From Musa acuminata AAA Group (taxonomy: Eukaryota > Streptophyta > Magnoliopsida > Zingiberales > Musaceae): DNA of 64,000 nt. The number at the start of each line of letters is the position of its first letter. Positions within the stretch are counted from its first letter, which is position 1. Positions 10,260-22,300 of the stretch are shown piece by piece. Made by a program: the position numbers and the translations under genes. The DNA is taken from contig NC_088340.1 in the NCBI RefSeq assembly GCF_036884655.1, positions 4,241,501 through 4,305,500 on the forward strand, in the 5' to 3' direction. The notes beneath the pieces are model-generated. The model saw only the letters and a list, made by a program, of their open reading frames with translations, searched no databases and had not been told where the DNA came from.

Positions 10260-13200
10260 ATGGCCCGAGTCACCGCCACGGGTGTGCCCGAGAAGTTTCA
10301 GAGTATCCAGCTCCAGGTTCGAACCTTTGGGTCTCCTTTAATTGGGTACCGGTTTCTGCTTCTTAGGGTTTTCGAGTTCCTTCTCTTTGATGTTTGAATT
10401 AAGTAGTTGTTGCTTCTAGTCGGGTCTCTGTTCCTTTGATGATAAGACGCGACTGTGGAGATTGTTGTGGCAAGATCATATGTTATTGATACGAAGCTGG
10501 AGAGAGCCTTTGTGTCAAGCATATTTCTGATTGAGGAAGAACCAATTCAGGAAGCTGCTCACAGAGTGATGGAAAGTTTCCACCAGAGGCATTTGGAGAA
10601 TTATTATTGATAAAGGTCTCAAATTGCGACTACCCAGACATGACAGTAAGTACATATATGTAAGAGTTTCAGTGTAGAGGATCGTATGGGAGGAGGAGAT
10701 GAAAGAAAAGCCCAACACTAGCTGGTTGCATACAAGAGATAAGCTAGCATATTTTTCAATATTCAAAAAAGTGCAACTAAGAACTAGAATCATCGACATG
10801 GAATCAACATGTGTATGCATTTGGCATGTTCCAAAATCTAAACCCTGGCATCCACCTGAGTTGGTGGATAAAGCCAATATCACCAGTTAAGCATATTCCA
10901 ATATGGTACAAAATGCCATGTTAGCATTAACTTTCTTGCAATATCAATGTTTCAAGGAATTTGGATGATCAATGTTGAGAGGACCAGAATTCTCATCGTA
11001 AAGTGGGACTTGATGACTTTTGAGAGATGCATTTGATTATTGAGTTTATTTTCTATGTGATTAGGGGTCAAAGTGTTCTGGATGGTGTCAAATTAAATCC
11101 TTCTCTTTATCTGAGCCATGCTGAATACAATTATTAAAAATATTTCTTTTATTACTATCCAAATCCAAGTTCTGCTATTTGAAATTTTCCTCGGGTGGAT
11201 GTAAGTAGGATTCTACCCATTTACAAATATAAAAAATATAAAGTATAACTGTACTTACATTAATCCAGCAAGAAATGGACTTCTTGGCTGTTATATTCTA
11301 AGCATTTATAAAAATTCTCTTTCTCATCCTTCTTTTTCTATTCCCTTTGTCTTCCAGAGTCTATTTTCATAAAATAATACTAAAATTTTACTTAGTGCTG
11401 CAATTATTTAGTGTTAGTACATTTTTTACACAAATCATATTTTGATATTTGTCAGTTTGCTAATTACATATATGATTGACTAAGATCTGACATGTATATG
11501 AGTGTGTTTGCCTACCTTAATGCATTCTAGGTATGTGAATGTGTTGTGTATGTGTGTGCCTACTTTAATTCATTTTAGGTATGGTTCATATAATTAATTC
11601 ACCTCAGCCTTATCATGTGTTCATTGCTCTATGCATAGTTATTCATTGAATAAAAGTGGCTATGGATATTCCTATTTGTCAATTTGCTTATTACATATAT
11701 GAATTTGACGACAATCTGATATATACTCGTATATGCATGTGTATATGTGTGTGCCTACTTGTGTCCATGTTATGCATGGTCCATATAAGTTCTTTGCTTA
11801 GTTGTCTTGTGTGCTCACTACTCTATGCATATACGCATTCTATGAACAAAAGTGGATAATTTGCTTTCCAGTGTTGCTAATCACTTTTCTTGATAATTTG
11901 CTTTGTTTATTGAAATGGTTTTTCTTTTGGTATGACAGGAAGAGTTTGACACCTTTGATTGCGACGTCCATATGTTTCCAGATCTACAATATCTGAAGAA
12001 GCGGTCTAAGATAATCGAGATTGTTTCTGTAAAGGATGTTATTTTCGTTGTTGCTCAGTCGGGTCTATGTGCTGCTTTTAGTAGAAGTCAGTCTGCCAAT
12101 TCACTTGTACAGCTGATCCTTTGTTGTTGTTTGTTTTTTTATTCTCATTGACATCTGCCTCTTATTTGTTGACAGCAACAAATAAAAGAATATGCTTCTT
12201 GAACATAAGCCCTGGTGAAATTATTAGAAGCATATTTTATAATAAGAATGATGAGTCTCTTATTACGGTGTCGGTTTATGCATCAGATCATTTCAGTTCA
12301 TTGAAATGCAGGACAACTCCAATCGAGTAAGAAACTTGATGCATGTGACTTTTTTTCTTTTTTTGAAATATCTTCACATGCTTAATTTTCCTTCATGATC
12401 TCTCTATGCTAGTGGAAAAATGATTTAACATACTTCTATAAGTTGTTTGAAAAATACTATAGAAGCTATATAAGAGAGAACATAGACCAGGACTTTTCAG
12501 TGAGTTGTTATTAAAATTAAGCCAAACTTCCTGTTCATGATCACAACTCGTACTGGTCGTGTTCATAAATATCTTGGTTTTTTAGGTAATTTGTTAAGTT
12601 GTTTACTGTAATATTGATATAACTTGTTTCTTTGTGGACTTGTAATCCCAGTATATGAGCCGTGCCACGAATTCTGTGGTCTGCCTGTTTTGGGTTCCTT
12701 TTGGACTTTGAAAAATTTTAGTGAGCATTTCTTTTGTTGTTGTAACTTCAATATGATTCAACCTCTTGATAGCTGATGATTCCTTTGGAAACTCTGTGAT
12801 TTATATCCGGAGAAATCAATTTGCACCCTAATTGATTTGTTTTGATTTGAAATTGATTATCCTTTGAGAAACTGACTACTACATTTAAACCATGGCAGAT
12901 ATATTAGGAGAAATCAATTGGATGCCGGGTGTCCTCTTTTTGAAACTGAGTCAATAAAATGGCCTGGTTTTGTTGAATTTTGTGATATGAATTGCAAAAT
13001 ACTGATATATTCGAGCCAAGATGGGTAATCTGCTGTCTCCATCTTATACTACATTTTTAGCAATAAATATGCCATGTTTAATGTCATTTGTTGTGTTCTT
13101 GCAGCACATACAAGGTTTTTGACCTGAAGAACTACTCCTTACTGCACTCCATATGTGACAAAGATATAGTGGACATCAAAATAAGGTTATATGTGTTTCT

Positions 13201-14217
13201 TATGTTCTATAATTATTGTCTGTCAATGTTTTGATGATCAATCTTTTTTATATTTGATCTACTGTGATACTTCTACCGATGACAGCCCCAGCATGATGCT
13301 GCTTGTGTACCAAAGAACTCTTGGTCATGTACCACTGAAGATACTGTCAATCGAAGATGGCAAAGTCTTGAAATCTTTTAATCACTCGCTACACCGCAAC
13401 AAGAAGGTTGACTTCATCGAACAGTTCAATGAGAAGCTCCTGGTGAAGCAAGAAAATGAGAACCTGCAGATTCTTGATGTAGACTGCTGAAGCCTCTCCC
13501 CTTGCTCCTTTCACCTGTTTTAATTCTTTCATCCATCTCTAACATATTGTAGCTCCGAAAGCAGGTGTGGAATTCAGATCTCATCGAAGTTAGCAGGACA
13601 GAGTTCATGACACCTTCTGCGTTCATCTTCCTCTATGAGAAACATCTTTTCTTGACATTTAGAAACAGGACTGTGGCAGTGTGGAATGTTCGTGGAGAGC
13701 AGGTTGCATCATTCGAGGACCACCTCCTGTGGCACCCAGATTGTAATACCAACAACATTTACATAACAACCGACCTGGACCTCATAATCTCCTCCTGCAA
13801 GGCCGAAAATGTATGCCATGATGAGGGAGAAGGTATATCTTGCTTGCATGTTTCAATTACTTTAGAGATTTTATGCTTCATTTCCAGCACAAGCATGTAA
13901 CGATTTATTTTTTCTTTCAACTCTTTGCTGTCTCTACAGTGCCTTCTGTTGGTTCTATCAATGTGGGCGACATCCTCACCGGGAAGTGCATAGCAAAGAT
14001 ATGTCCGCTTGATCCTCATCTCCAGATTGGCCCTCGCAAGCGAGGAGATGCAGGCCGGTCTACCATCGGGAGTACCATCAAGGAAGCTCTCGAGAATGTC
14101 ACTGCTCTCTTCTACGACGAGGACAGGAATGAGATCTACACCGGCAACGAGCAAGGTTTGGTTCATGTCTGGTCGAAGCCTCATATTAGCAGAGATAATC
14201 TCCCGGCCTGTCTATAA
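10260..14217 (+). CDS. Transducin/WD40 repeat-like protein, 8 exons, 433 aa
   Basis: Exons 10260-10316, 11939-12086, 12176-12326, 12899-13024, 13105-13185, 13286-13478, 13565-13832 and 13940-14217 all have GT..AG introns. Together they give 1302 bases, 433 residues plus TAA. The protein starts MARVTATGVPEKFQSIQLQ and passes into EEFDTFDCDVHMFPDLQYL. Further blade-like strands follow, for example FFNR-free segments such as ICFLNISPGEIIRS, YKVFDLKNYSLLHSI, LQILDVWNSDLIEV, VAVWNVRGEQVASFEDHL and IYTGNEQGLVHVWS. The last looks like a canonical WD blade. The sequence closely resembles a deeply conserved plant family annotated only as transducin/WD40-like, a beta-propeller with no settled function. 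The start at 10260 is the only ATG near the conserved part, but the frame stays open up to the (ATG)9 tract at 9903. Intron 1 is 1.6 kb and holds a diverged tandem duplication. Confidence 0.88.
11447..11867. repeat. Two diverged tandem copies of a ~210-bp unit inside intron 1 of the WD40-like gene
   Basis: Copy 1 starts at about 11450 (ttgtcagtttgctaattaca) and copy 2 at about 11676 (ttgtcaatttgcttattaca). Both continue through a TG-rich stretch (gtgtgtgcctact), then ggt(t/c)catataa, then tcatgtgttcattgctctatg or its variant, and end with gaa(t/c)aaaagtgg. Many substitutions separate the copies. Confidence 0.7.
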
Positions 14218-14610
14218 TTTGGATTGCCTTTCATAGCATCCATCAACCATGCTTCCTCTGTTGTTGTGTCTAGCTGGAATAATCTCATGTTTATGGCTGT
14301 TAGGCTTTTAAATGACTCTTTATCTTGCTTTTAGTTAGATAAAAGAACTACTGGCTCTGTACTTGTTACCATATGATTGAATGCTGTTTATAGTTGTGCT
14401 AATTTAGATCTGAAGACTGATACCCAGATTGTTAGAGACATCATAGTCATAGAAAAGATCACCATTACATATTGGAGTTCATAACATTTGAAAAGAATAT
14501 ACCTGAGGCAGGATAAGGATAATATATAGACAGAGATGACTACAGACTTAGTTGTCCTAGTAACTAGCAAAGAGACACTTCTAATGACTTGTGTTCATCC
14601 TAGCCTTGCT
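14218..14610. other. Short gap between convergent genes (shared 3' flank)
   Basis: 393 bases between the stop of the plus-strand WD40-like gene and the stop of the minus-strand trihelix gene. It is AT-rich and probably holds both 3' UTRs, which may overlap. Nothing else was seen. Confidence 0.7.
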
Positions 14611-15753
14611 TTAGCCATTGTTCTCAGTGTTATTGCTGTTGCTGCTATTGTTGCGGTAGCGGTGGTTGCTGCTGCTACCGCCAGCATCATCCAGCCTCTT
14701 CTTCTTCCTACTGTTACTTCCATGGTGGTGGTGATTGTTGTTGAGCTGCGAGAGCTCCATCTGCGTCTTCATCAAGAACTCCATCCTCTGCAACTCGAGC
14801 TCCCTCGTGAACTCCATCCGCTGCTTCTCTATCTCCAGCGCCTGCCGCAGCTTCGAGCTCTCTACCCGCTCGTACACCTGTCCGAAACGCAGTATTGCCT
14901 GCGTTAGTTCCCGCAGCCCCGCCATCCTCCCTCCCCCCACCTCCTCCTCCTCCTCTGGCTCTCGCCGTTGCCTCTTGCCGTTGGCTGCCCTTGGTGGCGG
15001 CGGCGGGAACCCGTCTGAGGAGTCCCCGGACGAGTCCGCCGACTTGGAAGACACCGAGGGAGGCGATGACCTCGCCTTCTTGCGGGCGGGTTGGCTGGTT
15101 CGCGGCCGCTGCGGGATCAGCTGAGGGAGGCCGGCCGGGGGACGGATGGGGATGCCGGCGGGGATATCGCTGCCGGGGGGCGGCGGCGCGGGCTTGTGGT
15201 TGGGGCCGAGGAGGAGATCGAGGCGGTGGAAGAAGGGCCAGGAGGAGGTCGCGCCGCCGCCGGTGGCGGAGACCTTGGACTTCTCGATTTTGTACTTCTT
15301 CTTGAGGGTGTCGATGCGGTTCTTGCACTGGACGTCGGTCTTGGGGGCCTTGGTATAGCCATCGCGGCTGGTGATGGCGTCGGCCACCTCCTGCCAGTGT
15401 TTCTGCTTGAGATTGCCGCGGCTGAGCTCCAGGAAACGCTCCCCCCACGCGTCGATCAGGATGGAGGTGGCGCCCTCGCTCCAGCAGTCCTCCCGCCCAC
15501 CGCCCCCGCCTCCTCCGGCCGCGGGGGATGGGCGCGGCTGCTGGATGGGGAGGGCGAGGGGAAGGGCATGGTGGGGCGGGGCCGCGACGGTGACGGCCTC
15601 GGCTACTTGGCCGTTGTGGTGGCGATGGGGCGAGGGGCCAGGGGAGGGGGACACAACGGAGACTGGGGGTGGCGACGATGGCGGCGACAACGATCGGGAG
15701 ACGGATTGGGACTGCGAGCGGGACGGTGACTGGGTATCGTCGTCGTCTTCCAT
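14611..15753 (-). CDS. Trihelix (SIP1/ASIL-type) transcription factor, 380 aa, one exon
   Basis: A single GC-rich exon begins with ATG at 15753. The Ser/Pro-rich N-terminus is followed at residues about 87-160 by a trihelix (Myb/SANT-like) DNA-binding domain, with the spaced tryptophans CWSEGATSILIDAWGERF and KQKHWQEVADAI, then CKNRIDTLKKKYKIEKSK. The middle is basic and Pro/Ser-rich with an NLS-like ARKKARSS. At about 283-340 an amphipathic coiled coil (LRQALEIEKQRMEFTREL and onward) probably mediates dimerisation. The C-terminus is His/Asn-rich with KKKRLDD. Domain order and length match the ASIL/SIP1 clade, whose Arabidopsis members repress seed-maturation genes in seedlings; that role here is inference. 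It is convergent with the WD40-like gene. Confidence 0.92.
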   Translation of the reverse strand: MEDDDDTQSPSRSQSQSVSRSLSPPSSPPPVSVVSPSPGPSPHRHHNGQVAEAVTVAAPPHHALPLALPIQQPRPSPAAGGGGGGGREDCWSEGATSILIDAWGERFLELSRGNLKQKHWQEVADAITSRDGYTKAPKTDVQCKNRIDTLKKKYKIEKSKVSATGGGATSSWPFFHRLDLLLGPNHKPAPPPPGSDIPAGIPIRPPAGLPQLIPQRPRTSQPARKKARSSPPSVSSKSADSSGDSSDGFPPPPPRAANGKRQRREPEEEEEVGGGRMAGLRELTQAILRFGQVYERVESSKLRQALEIEKQRMEFTRELELQRMEFLMKTQMELSQLNNNHHHHGSNSRKKKRLDDAGGSSSNHRYRNNSSNSNNTENNG

Positions 15754-16979
15754 CGCGGGATGAGGAGATCTACGCTCCGCCGGCGGACGCGTCGGAGGCC
15801 GGCGACGGCACGTGAGAGAGAGAGAGAGAGAGAGAGGGGAAAGGAAGGAATTGAAACCGGAGCCGGCGGCGGCCGAGAAGAGGCAAGAGGGGAATGAAAA
15901 GGAAACGTTTCTTTGGGAGAGGGTTTCGACCGCCGACCGGCGTCGCCTTTTTGACGGACGTTGTGTGCGCCCGATTCAATGAACGTGCATAACGTTTTCG
16001 TGTATCGTTCCCCAAATCGGGCGGATATATAACGGTTCTGCTCCGAGGGTGAGCGTCGCCGTGGGGTGAGTTGACGGCGTCGGTGTAGATCCGGAACGGG
16101 GCCTCGCACGTGGCAGCGAGGCCGGTACGGCCACGAGGCGCGTCACGATCCGGTCGCGAGCGGTAACCCGAAATGGTGTTTGTGTTTGGTGCTGTGTGTT
16201 TTCTTTTCCCTAATCTCTGAGGATAGTATGCAAACTCTTCGTTAGTGCATATTCGACAATTCGAACGTAATGAAATTGATCTTTTTTATCTTAAATTTTA
16301 TTGCATGCATGATTTGAATATAAACCTCACTCTAGAATTTCCAATTGGATGCTTTACCAAGATGTCCAACCAGGATACCCTGCTTAACCTTGTAGGTGAC
16401 TTAGATTGATGTGTGTTCTTTTGAGTTAGATGAATGTCCAATGTCCAATCTCCTCTAGCATAGCTTTTGCACGGCTTACGAGGGAAGGCATTGGGTAAGA
16501 CTCCTTCAATATGTTTAATTTAGTATTTATCTCTATCAAATATAATATATTAAAAATAATTTAGAGTATTTGAATTCGATCTATATCTATATCTATGAAT
16601 CAATTCATAATCATTGAAGATTAAACAAATTATTATTGTAGATTTTGATTGTCTGACACATCGAGGGTTTTGAGCCAACTCGTAGAGCTTATCGTAAGCT
16701 TCGGAGTTAGAGAGTGAGATGGTTTGATGTTTTAAGTTGGGAGACAATGAATGTTTTAATTAGTAAGTAATTAAAAGGAAAAAAAGAATTGTGTCCTTTG
16801 GGAGCATGTCCGACGATGACTCATCTTAGTCAAGTAAGTAAGAGAGAAAAAAAAGAGTTATGACCTTCATGAGAGTCTTGGAAACATATTATCTTTTTTT
16901 GTACTAAAAAAGATATTGTGACTTAAGAGGAAAAAAAGAGTAATGTATATTGTTATTATTTATTTTAGTATGTTAGGAG

Positions 16980-17490
16980 ATTAAGTATACTTCATAGTAG
17001 AATTCAATTTTGTCGGAGATAAAAATTGTTTCACGGTTGGATTCGATAACGTCAAAGACAAAAACACTTCATGGTGGAATTATGTCACATTCCTATAGAA
17101 GAGAAAGGATATTTCATGACCGAATTTGTTCTTGTCATAGGCTTCATGGTCAGATTCGATTATGTCTAAGATAATGGATGCTTCATGGTTAGAATCAACC
17201 ATGCTTCCTAATCAAATTCGATTATGAATTTGATTGCATCAAAAGTAAATGATAAATCATGATCATATTGAATTGTATTGGAGACAAAGGATGCTTCATC
17301 GTCAAGTTATGTCGTGTCAAAGACAAAGGATACTTCATGGCGGGACTTGATCGTGTTAGAGCCAAAGGGCCCTTCATGCTTGAATTTGATCATGTCAGAG
17401 ATAAAAGATACTTCATAGTTAGATTCGATCATGTTAGAGACAAATGATGATTCGATCGCATCAAAGACAAAGGACGCTTTGTAATTTCCC
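16980..17490. repeat. Decayed minisatellite, unit about 39 bp, roughly a dozen copies
   Basis: The words gataaaggat, acttcatggt, agattcgatcatgt and cagagac recur in the same order across about 500 bases. In the best-kept part (about 17276-17447) the unit is exactly 39 bp, because the plus strand reads as 13-residue repeats of the form DKGYFIVRFDHVR. The open frame is a by-product of the unit length being divisible by three. Outer copies are more diverged and contain indels. Confidence 0.75.
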
Positions 17491-18105
17491 AAATCCCCTT
17501 TACGAGGGTAAGGATGTCTTTCACTTTTTCATATTCTTTTGGACTAAATCAATCTCTGACCCTTTCGCCTTCGTCAGTCCCTATCAACCCCTCTTCATCT
17601 TCGTCGCCCCCCTTTACAAAGAGGTCGTAGTTGTTATTACGAGGGAGGATGTTCTTTCGAGACATTTCTCACATATAGTGGAGTATCACGATTCATGACA
17701 AACTCCTTCAAATTTGATTTTCATGTTGGTCCCAAAGAACTTCATCATTTTTGTTCTTGATTTTTCATCCCATGGAAGTTCAAGCTACTTGACATAGTGA
17801 TTGACCCAATACATCAAATCATTACTTTTGCACTCGCACGACAAATGAAGCTTTGGTTTTCTCTCTATCCCATCTTCATCAAGATCATCATTGCATGGGA
17901 ATCTTGTTTAGGTGGTATCAAATTCATGGGACTGAATTGGCACCACCTTACAACATTTGTTAGGGAATATTATAGTCTCGATATTACTTTGACACTAATC
18001 TGTTTGGTTTAGCTTATGTCCTTTGAATTTGAAAGGGATGCAAGGAACATTTTTTTACTCTTCTAGGAGAGGGTGGTGTTTCACCATCTCACTCCCCTTT
18101 ATCCT

Positions 18106-18148
18106 CCGGTCCATGTAACGTATATATATTACTACGTACATGGACCGG
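18106..18148. repeat. Inverted repeat (12-bp perfect arms, 19-nt loop)
   Basis: CCGGTCCATGTA at 18106-18117 is exactly complementary to TACATGGACCGG at 18137-18148. The AT-rich loop itself begins acgta and ends acg, so the stem may extend with one bulge. No transposon ends or target duplication were recognised. Confidence 0.75.
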
Positions 18149-19390
18149 AAGGAAGAATTTGGTGTCCTCAACGTTTGTTTGTGGCAGAGACTTTCAAATG
18201 CTGAACCGAGCCCAAATCATACGAACAGGTAAAGAGGAGGTAGGTGGACGACGAGTCCCTCTCTCATCATCCCATCCCACCTTGAAGGGATCAAACCAAA
18301 CCGTACGTACGACACCTATCCTGAATGAATAATATACTCTTGGCGATGATGCCTCAACTTTTAAGTCTCCTCATCCTTTGAGGAGTGAGACAAATCAAGG
18401 CATGTATCAAACCCATTCTAAAGCAGATAGATTCGGCCGACATGCTCACTCACACCCACAAAGATAAAAAAGGCTTTTGCTTATTATATACAAACGACAT
18501 TTATCACAACACACTCAAATCATATTCTAATCTAATTTCAGACACAAGCATGTCGGCCTTTGCAAGTTCAGGGTATATATATATATATATATATATCTTT
18601 AGAAACCCCAGAAGAGAGGTTGTAGGGATGATGTGCTCCTTGTCAACTGAGGGGTGCTAAACAGGTGGAACACAGAAAATTATAAAGAAAGCTTCACAAA
18701 GTCAAAGAGGAAGATTTGTTTCATAGACTAGTTGGTGAAAGAGAGAGAAAGAGAAAAGACAATCATAAAATGATACCAATAAATGTAAGAAGACAAGGAA
18801 TAAGAGAGGATTTCAATAAGAGGGCGTAGGAACATGAAGTGGGAGAAAGGGCAATACTGACAGACCAACAATGAGAGATAAAGGGCTTGTGTGACAAGAA
18901 AAGCATCTTAAAGGGGAACAAAATAATAATAATAATAATAATAATAATAGACTCAAATATCAATGTATGAACATATATTATCAAATGGCATTTTAGTCAT
19001 TATGAAACAAAATTCAATGTATGAACATGCAAATCAAATGAAAATTGCTTTGTTATTTCATTACATCACAAGCAAAATGCAGACATCTCATATATTATCA
19101 GAATATGCAATCTTCGTGAACTAAAACAGCAATCAGGAGTACTGTGGTTGAAGAAGAATGACAATAACAACGTACTTGGGAACATAAAGAGTGCCACACG
19201 AGATGAAAAGTCCTTTGAAGTAAAATGTCCAACAAACCTCTCCAGTGGTGGTTCTCGAGTTTAAACATAAGCTTTCCTTGGAGCTACTTCCGCACAAATA
19301 TTTCTGTCACCTAAAAAGGCTACAAACAATTTGCTGAAATTTCTCCTCGACAAGATCCAGTTGGCCCAGGGCAGAAAAAGTGTACCAGAA

Positions 19391-22300
19391 TCATGGCTTG
19401 AAAGGTGCAAATACCACCACAGAGTTGTGCCCTCCAAATCCGAATGAATTTGAGATAGCTGCATAAATGCAGTCAGAAAGAGAAGCGAGAATGTATACTC
19501 ACCAACATGAGAGAGAGAGAGAGAGAAACTAATTTACTTACCAATATTAACTTCATGCTGCTGCTTTTTGTTAGCAACTGTATCAAACTCAACTGCTGGC
19601 TCGGGATTCTGTGGTGAAGGCAAAGGAGAATAAGTTAAATCAAAATTACAAGCTAAGGACATTATATTTATTTGTCCTCTTGTAATTTTACAGGGTGGAT
19701 TTAATTTGTTGATAAAAAATCTTACGAATTCGTGCTCAAATAGGAACTACAATATTCAAAAGATGTTAATATGTTTTCTTTAACCAGGACTTGATATTTG
19801 TTCACATAAAAGTTTACATCCGTATATGACCACATTTTAGATAACATCCTTTTTGCTTTTTCACCAAGAGCCAACTTCCTACTTACAAATTGATTTATAC
19901 TAGGATGCAGCCATCCAGTAGTGATGGCTTTCACTGTTGCGATGGCCTCTAAACTTCCTGCTGCTCCAAGGCAGTGCCCTATCATAGACTGCACAAGAGA
20001 ACAAATTAGAAAAAAACGTTAAAGCAACACAAGTTCTTTGAAGAATATTGACACCAGATGGAGCTCACCTTGGTTGCATTCATCTTAATCCCAGATGGGT
20101 TCTTGAAGACTTGATTAATAGCATTTACCTCCGCCAAGTCACCCGCAAGAGTGGAAGTTGCATGAGCATTAATGTAACTAACCTGTATGCAAAACATCTT
20201 AGTCAGGAGGACACGATATGCAAACATGGTTCTTGTAACTAAACTGAACCATTATAACTGATTCTTCATAGCATAGTGGAATTTTAACTAAACTAATTGC
20301 AACTGGAAAGATGACCATTAAAGCCAGTTGTTTGATGTTTATAAAGCAGAAGATTTGTGTTTGCATAAAACAATTTAAAGACATCTCTGGAATATTATTT
20401 GACAGAAGAAAAAAAAAGAACAGGATAGTTATATTGCAAATTATTAAAAAAAAAAGCTCAATGTATGAAAGACTTGAAAGAAAACTTTGAATTTAAGATA
20501 TCTCACTCACAGAGAAATGATTTCTTACATGCCTTTTACATAAAAAAGATAATAGTGGAAAATTTTGTAGATGCACCATAAATCTGCATGTGTTAATGCC
20601 TGGGTAAGAAATATTGCTTGCATTCTGGTGAGAAGAGGTAGCGTCAGTTGAGAATAAAAAGGGCACCAAAAACATGAGGCTCCCACTAATCTAGTGTCAA
20701 GGGAGAAGGACAAATGTCAAAGACATGCTCCAGCACGTAAAAGGAGTTCTGTTCATGGCTTGTATCCATGACATCCGCAACCAAGGTTAAATGGTCTTAA
20801 AGTGGTTCAGACAAGCTCAGACGATCTCTTTAATTGCATCAATAATATCTTAGAGGTTTGAGAAGACAAATAAGAAGAATGAAGCATGGCTTGTCAAAAG
20901 CAATTAGGAGATGCTGGCCTATCGCCCACCAACAAAGTTAAATTATGGAAAATAACCAATTTAGCCACAAATATAGTTGAGGAAGATGGTCCCTATATGA
21001 ATGCTCAGGTTAATAGATACCAACAGAACTGAAAATGTGCACAGGCACATGTTTAACTAAAAGTGGCACTTATTATGCTGATTAGAAATAAATTTAATGG
21101 AGTTTGCAACTTTCAACAAAATTTTACCCTGAAATACAACACTGCTATGAAAGTTTATACATGCATGACAATCAACAAACAAACATATTTAAATGCTTCA
21201 CACAAATAAAGATAATTGACTTACCTCTTCTGGTGCTACTCCAGCATCTTCAAGACTTTTCCTGATACAAGATGAAACTCCAAGACCATCAGCTCTAGGA
21301 TCTGTCATATGATAGGCATCACAGTTCACAGCACCTCCCAGATACTCAGCTATAATTGGTGCATCACGCTTCATTGCATGTTCAAGGCTCTCCATGACCT
21401 GTTTTTCAAGAAACATCATAAGAAACAACAAAAAGCAATAATGAATATATTGATGAACAAAATATCTGCGGAGTACATCTCATGTGTCTAGCCATAACAG
21501 AAAATTAATATCTAGTGTATTATGTATTTTGCCTTGTATGGTAATTTGACACATCACATATCCAATATCCAGCAAAATAACTAGGCAGACACCAATAAAG
21601 TTGAAAATTTTAAAACCTTGATATAACTAAACAAAAATGTTATGTTTGTGCGTTTTCTGTTGCTCATTCCAAGCATTTCTCAAACTAACAGGAATAAACA
21701 ATTCTACAAACTCATAATAACCATGCACTGGCTTTAATTCTCTGTCACATACTGCAAACATGAGAATAGATATCAGGTGTGAACAAGCTTTCAGGTACAA
21801 AGTTTGCTATTGCTTGTTAAACCATCACTTACACTTTTGAGTTTGTGTTCACACTAATTACACATTGGTGCCTTCATGAATCATGATTCAATGAATCATT
21901 TTAGCAGTTAGGAAATAACATGACCACAAAAATTAGTCACCAACAAGAGGAAGTTGCAGTAAAATGTGGTGGGATTCGTATGAATAGTACACTAAGACCT
22001 GCTTTCACCAGTGAACAATTGAGAGTTCTATCAATATAAAATGAGGACCAGTCCCAGTGGTCTGGTAATATTCAAAGAGAAACATAGGGGCAGGAAGCAA
22101 ATTTAATTTGGTGGCTCAAAGAGGGATAGAGAAAGACAACTATAAAGAGATTAACAATCAGTAAAATTTAATATACAGTTGGAAACTATGGCAATTCCTC
22201 TACAATATGTGAAAATGCAATATTTGAAGATCATGTTATAAAAGGTTTATTTATAGTCCATGGTATGGGAGATTTCACTTACACTTTTGTTATTTGCTGA

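Larger units (their letters stand above)
15754..19390. other. Intergenic; minisatellite, hairpin and a purine-rich 5' flank
   Basis: 15754-16150 is GC-rich and is the 5' UTR and promoter side of the trihelix gene, with a (GA)n tract at about 15811-15837. From 16200 the sequence is AT-rich. It contains the 39-bp minisatellite at 16980-17490, the hairpin at 18106-18148, a 12-bp spaced inverted repeat (18435-18446 with 18547-18558), an (AT)n tract at about 18575-18596 and an (AAT)n tract at about 18921-18949. No gene is supported. The last part is probably the 3' UTR of KAS I. Confidence 0.6.

Noticed and set aside
10547..10615. Plus-strand stretch reading FLIEEEPIQEAAHRVMESFHQ in WD40 intron 1, considered as an exon
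   Set aside because: It has no matching splice sites in phase with the exons at 10316 and 11939, and adding it is not needed for the family-like protein.
14714..16109. Multiple open frames of 130-244 codons on both strands around the trihelix gene
   Set aside because: They overlap the trihelix frame, are Gly/Arg/Pro-rich shadows and contain no domain.
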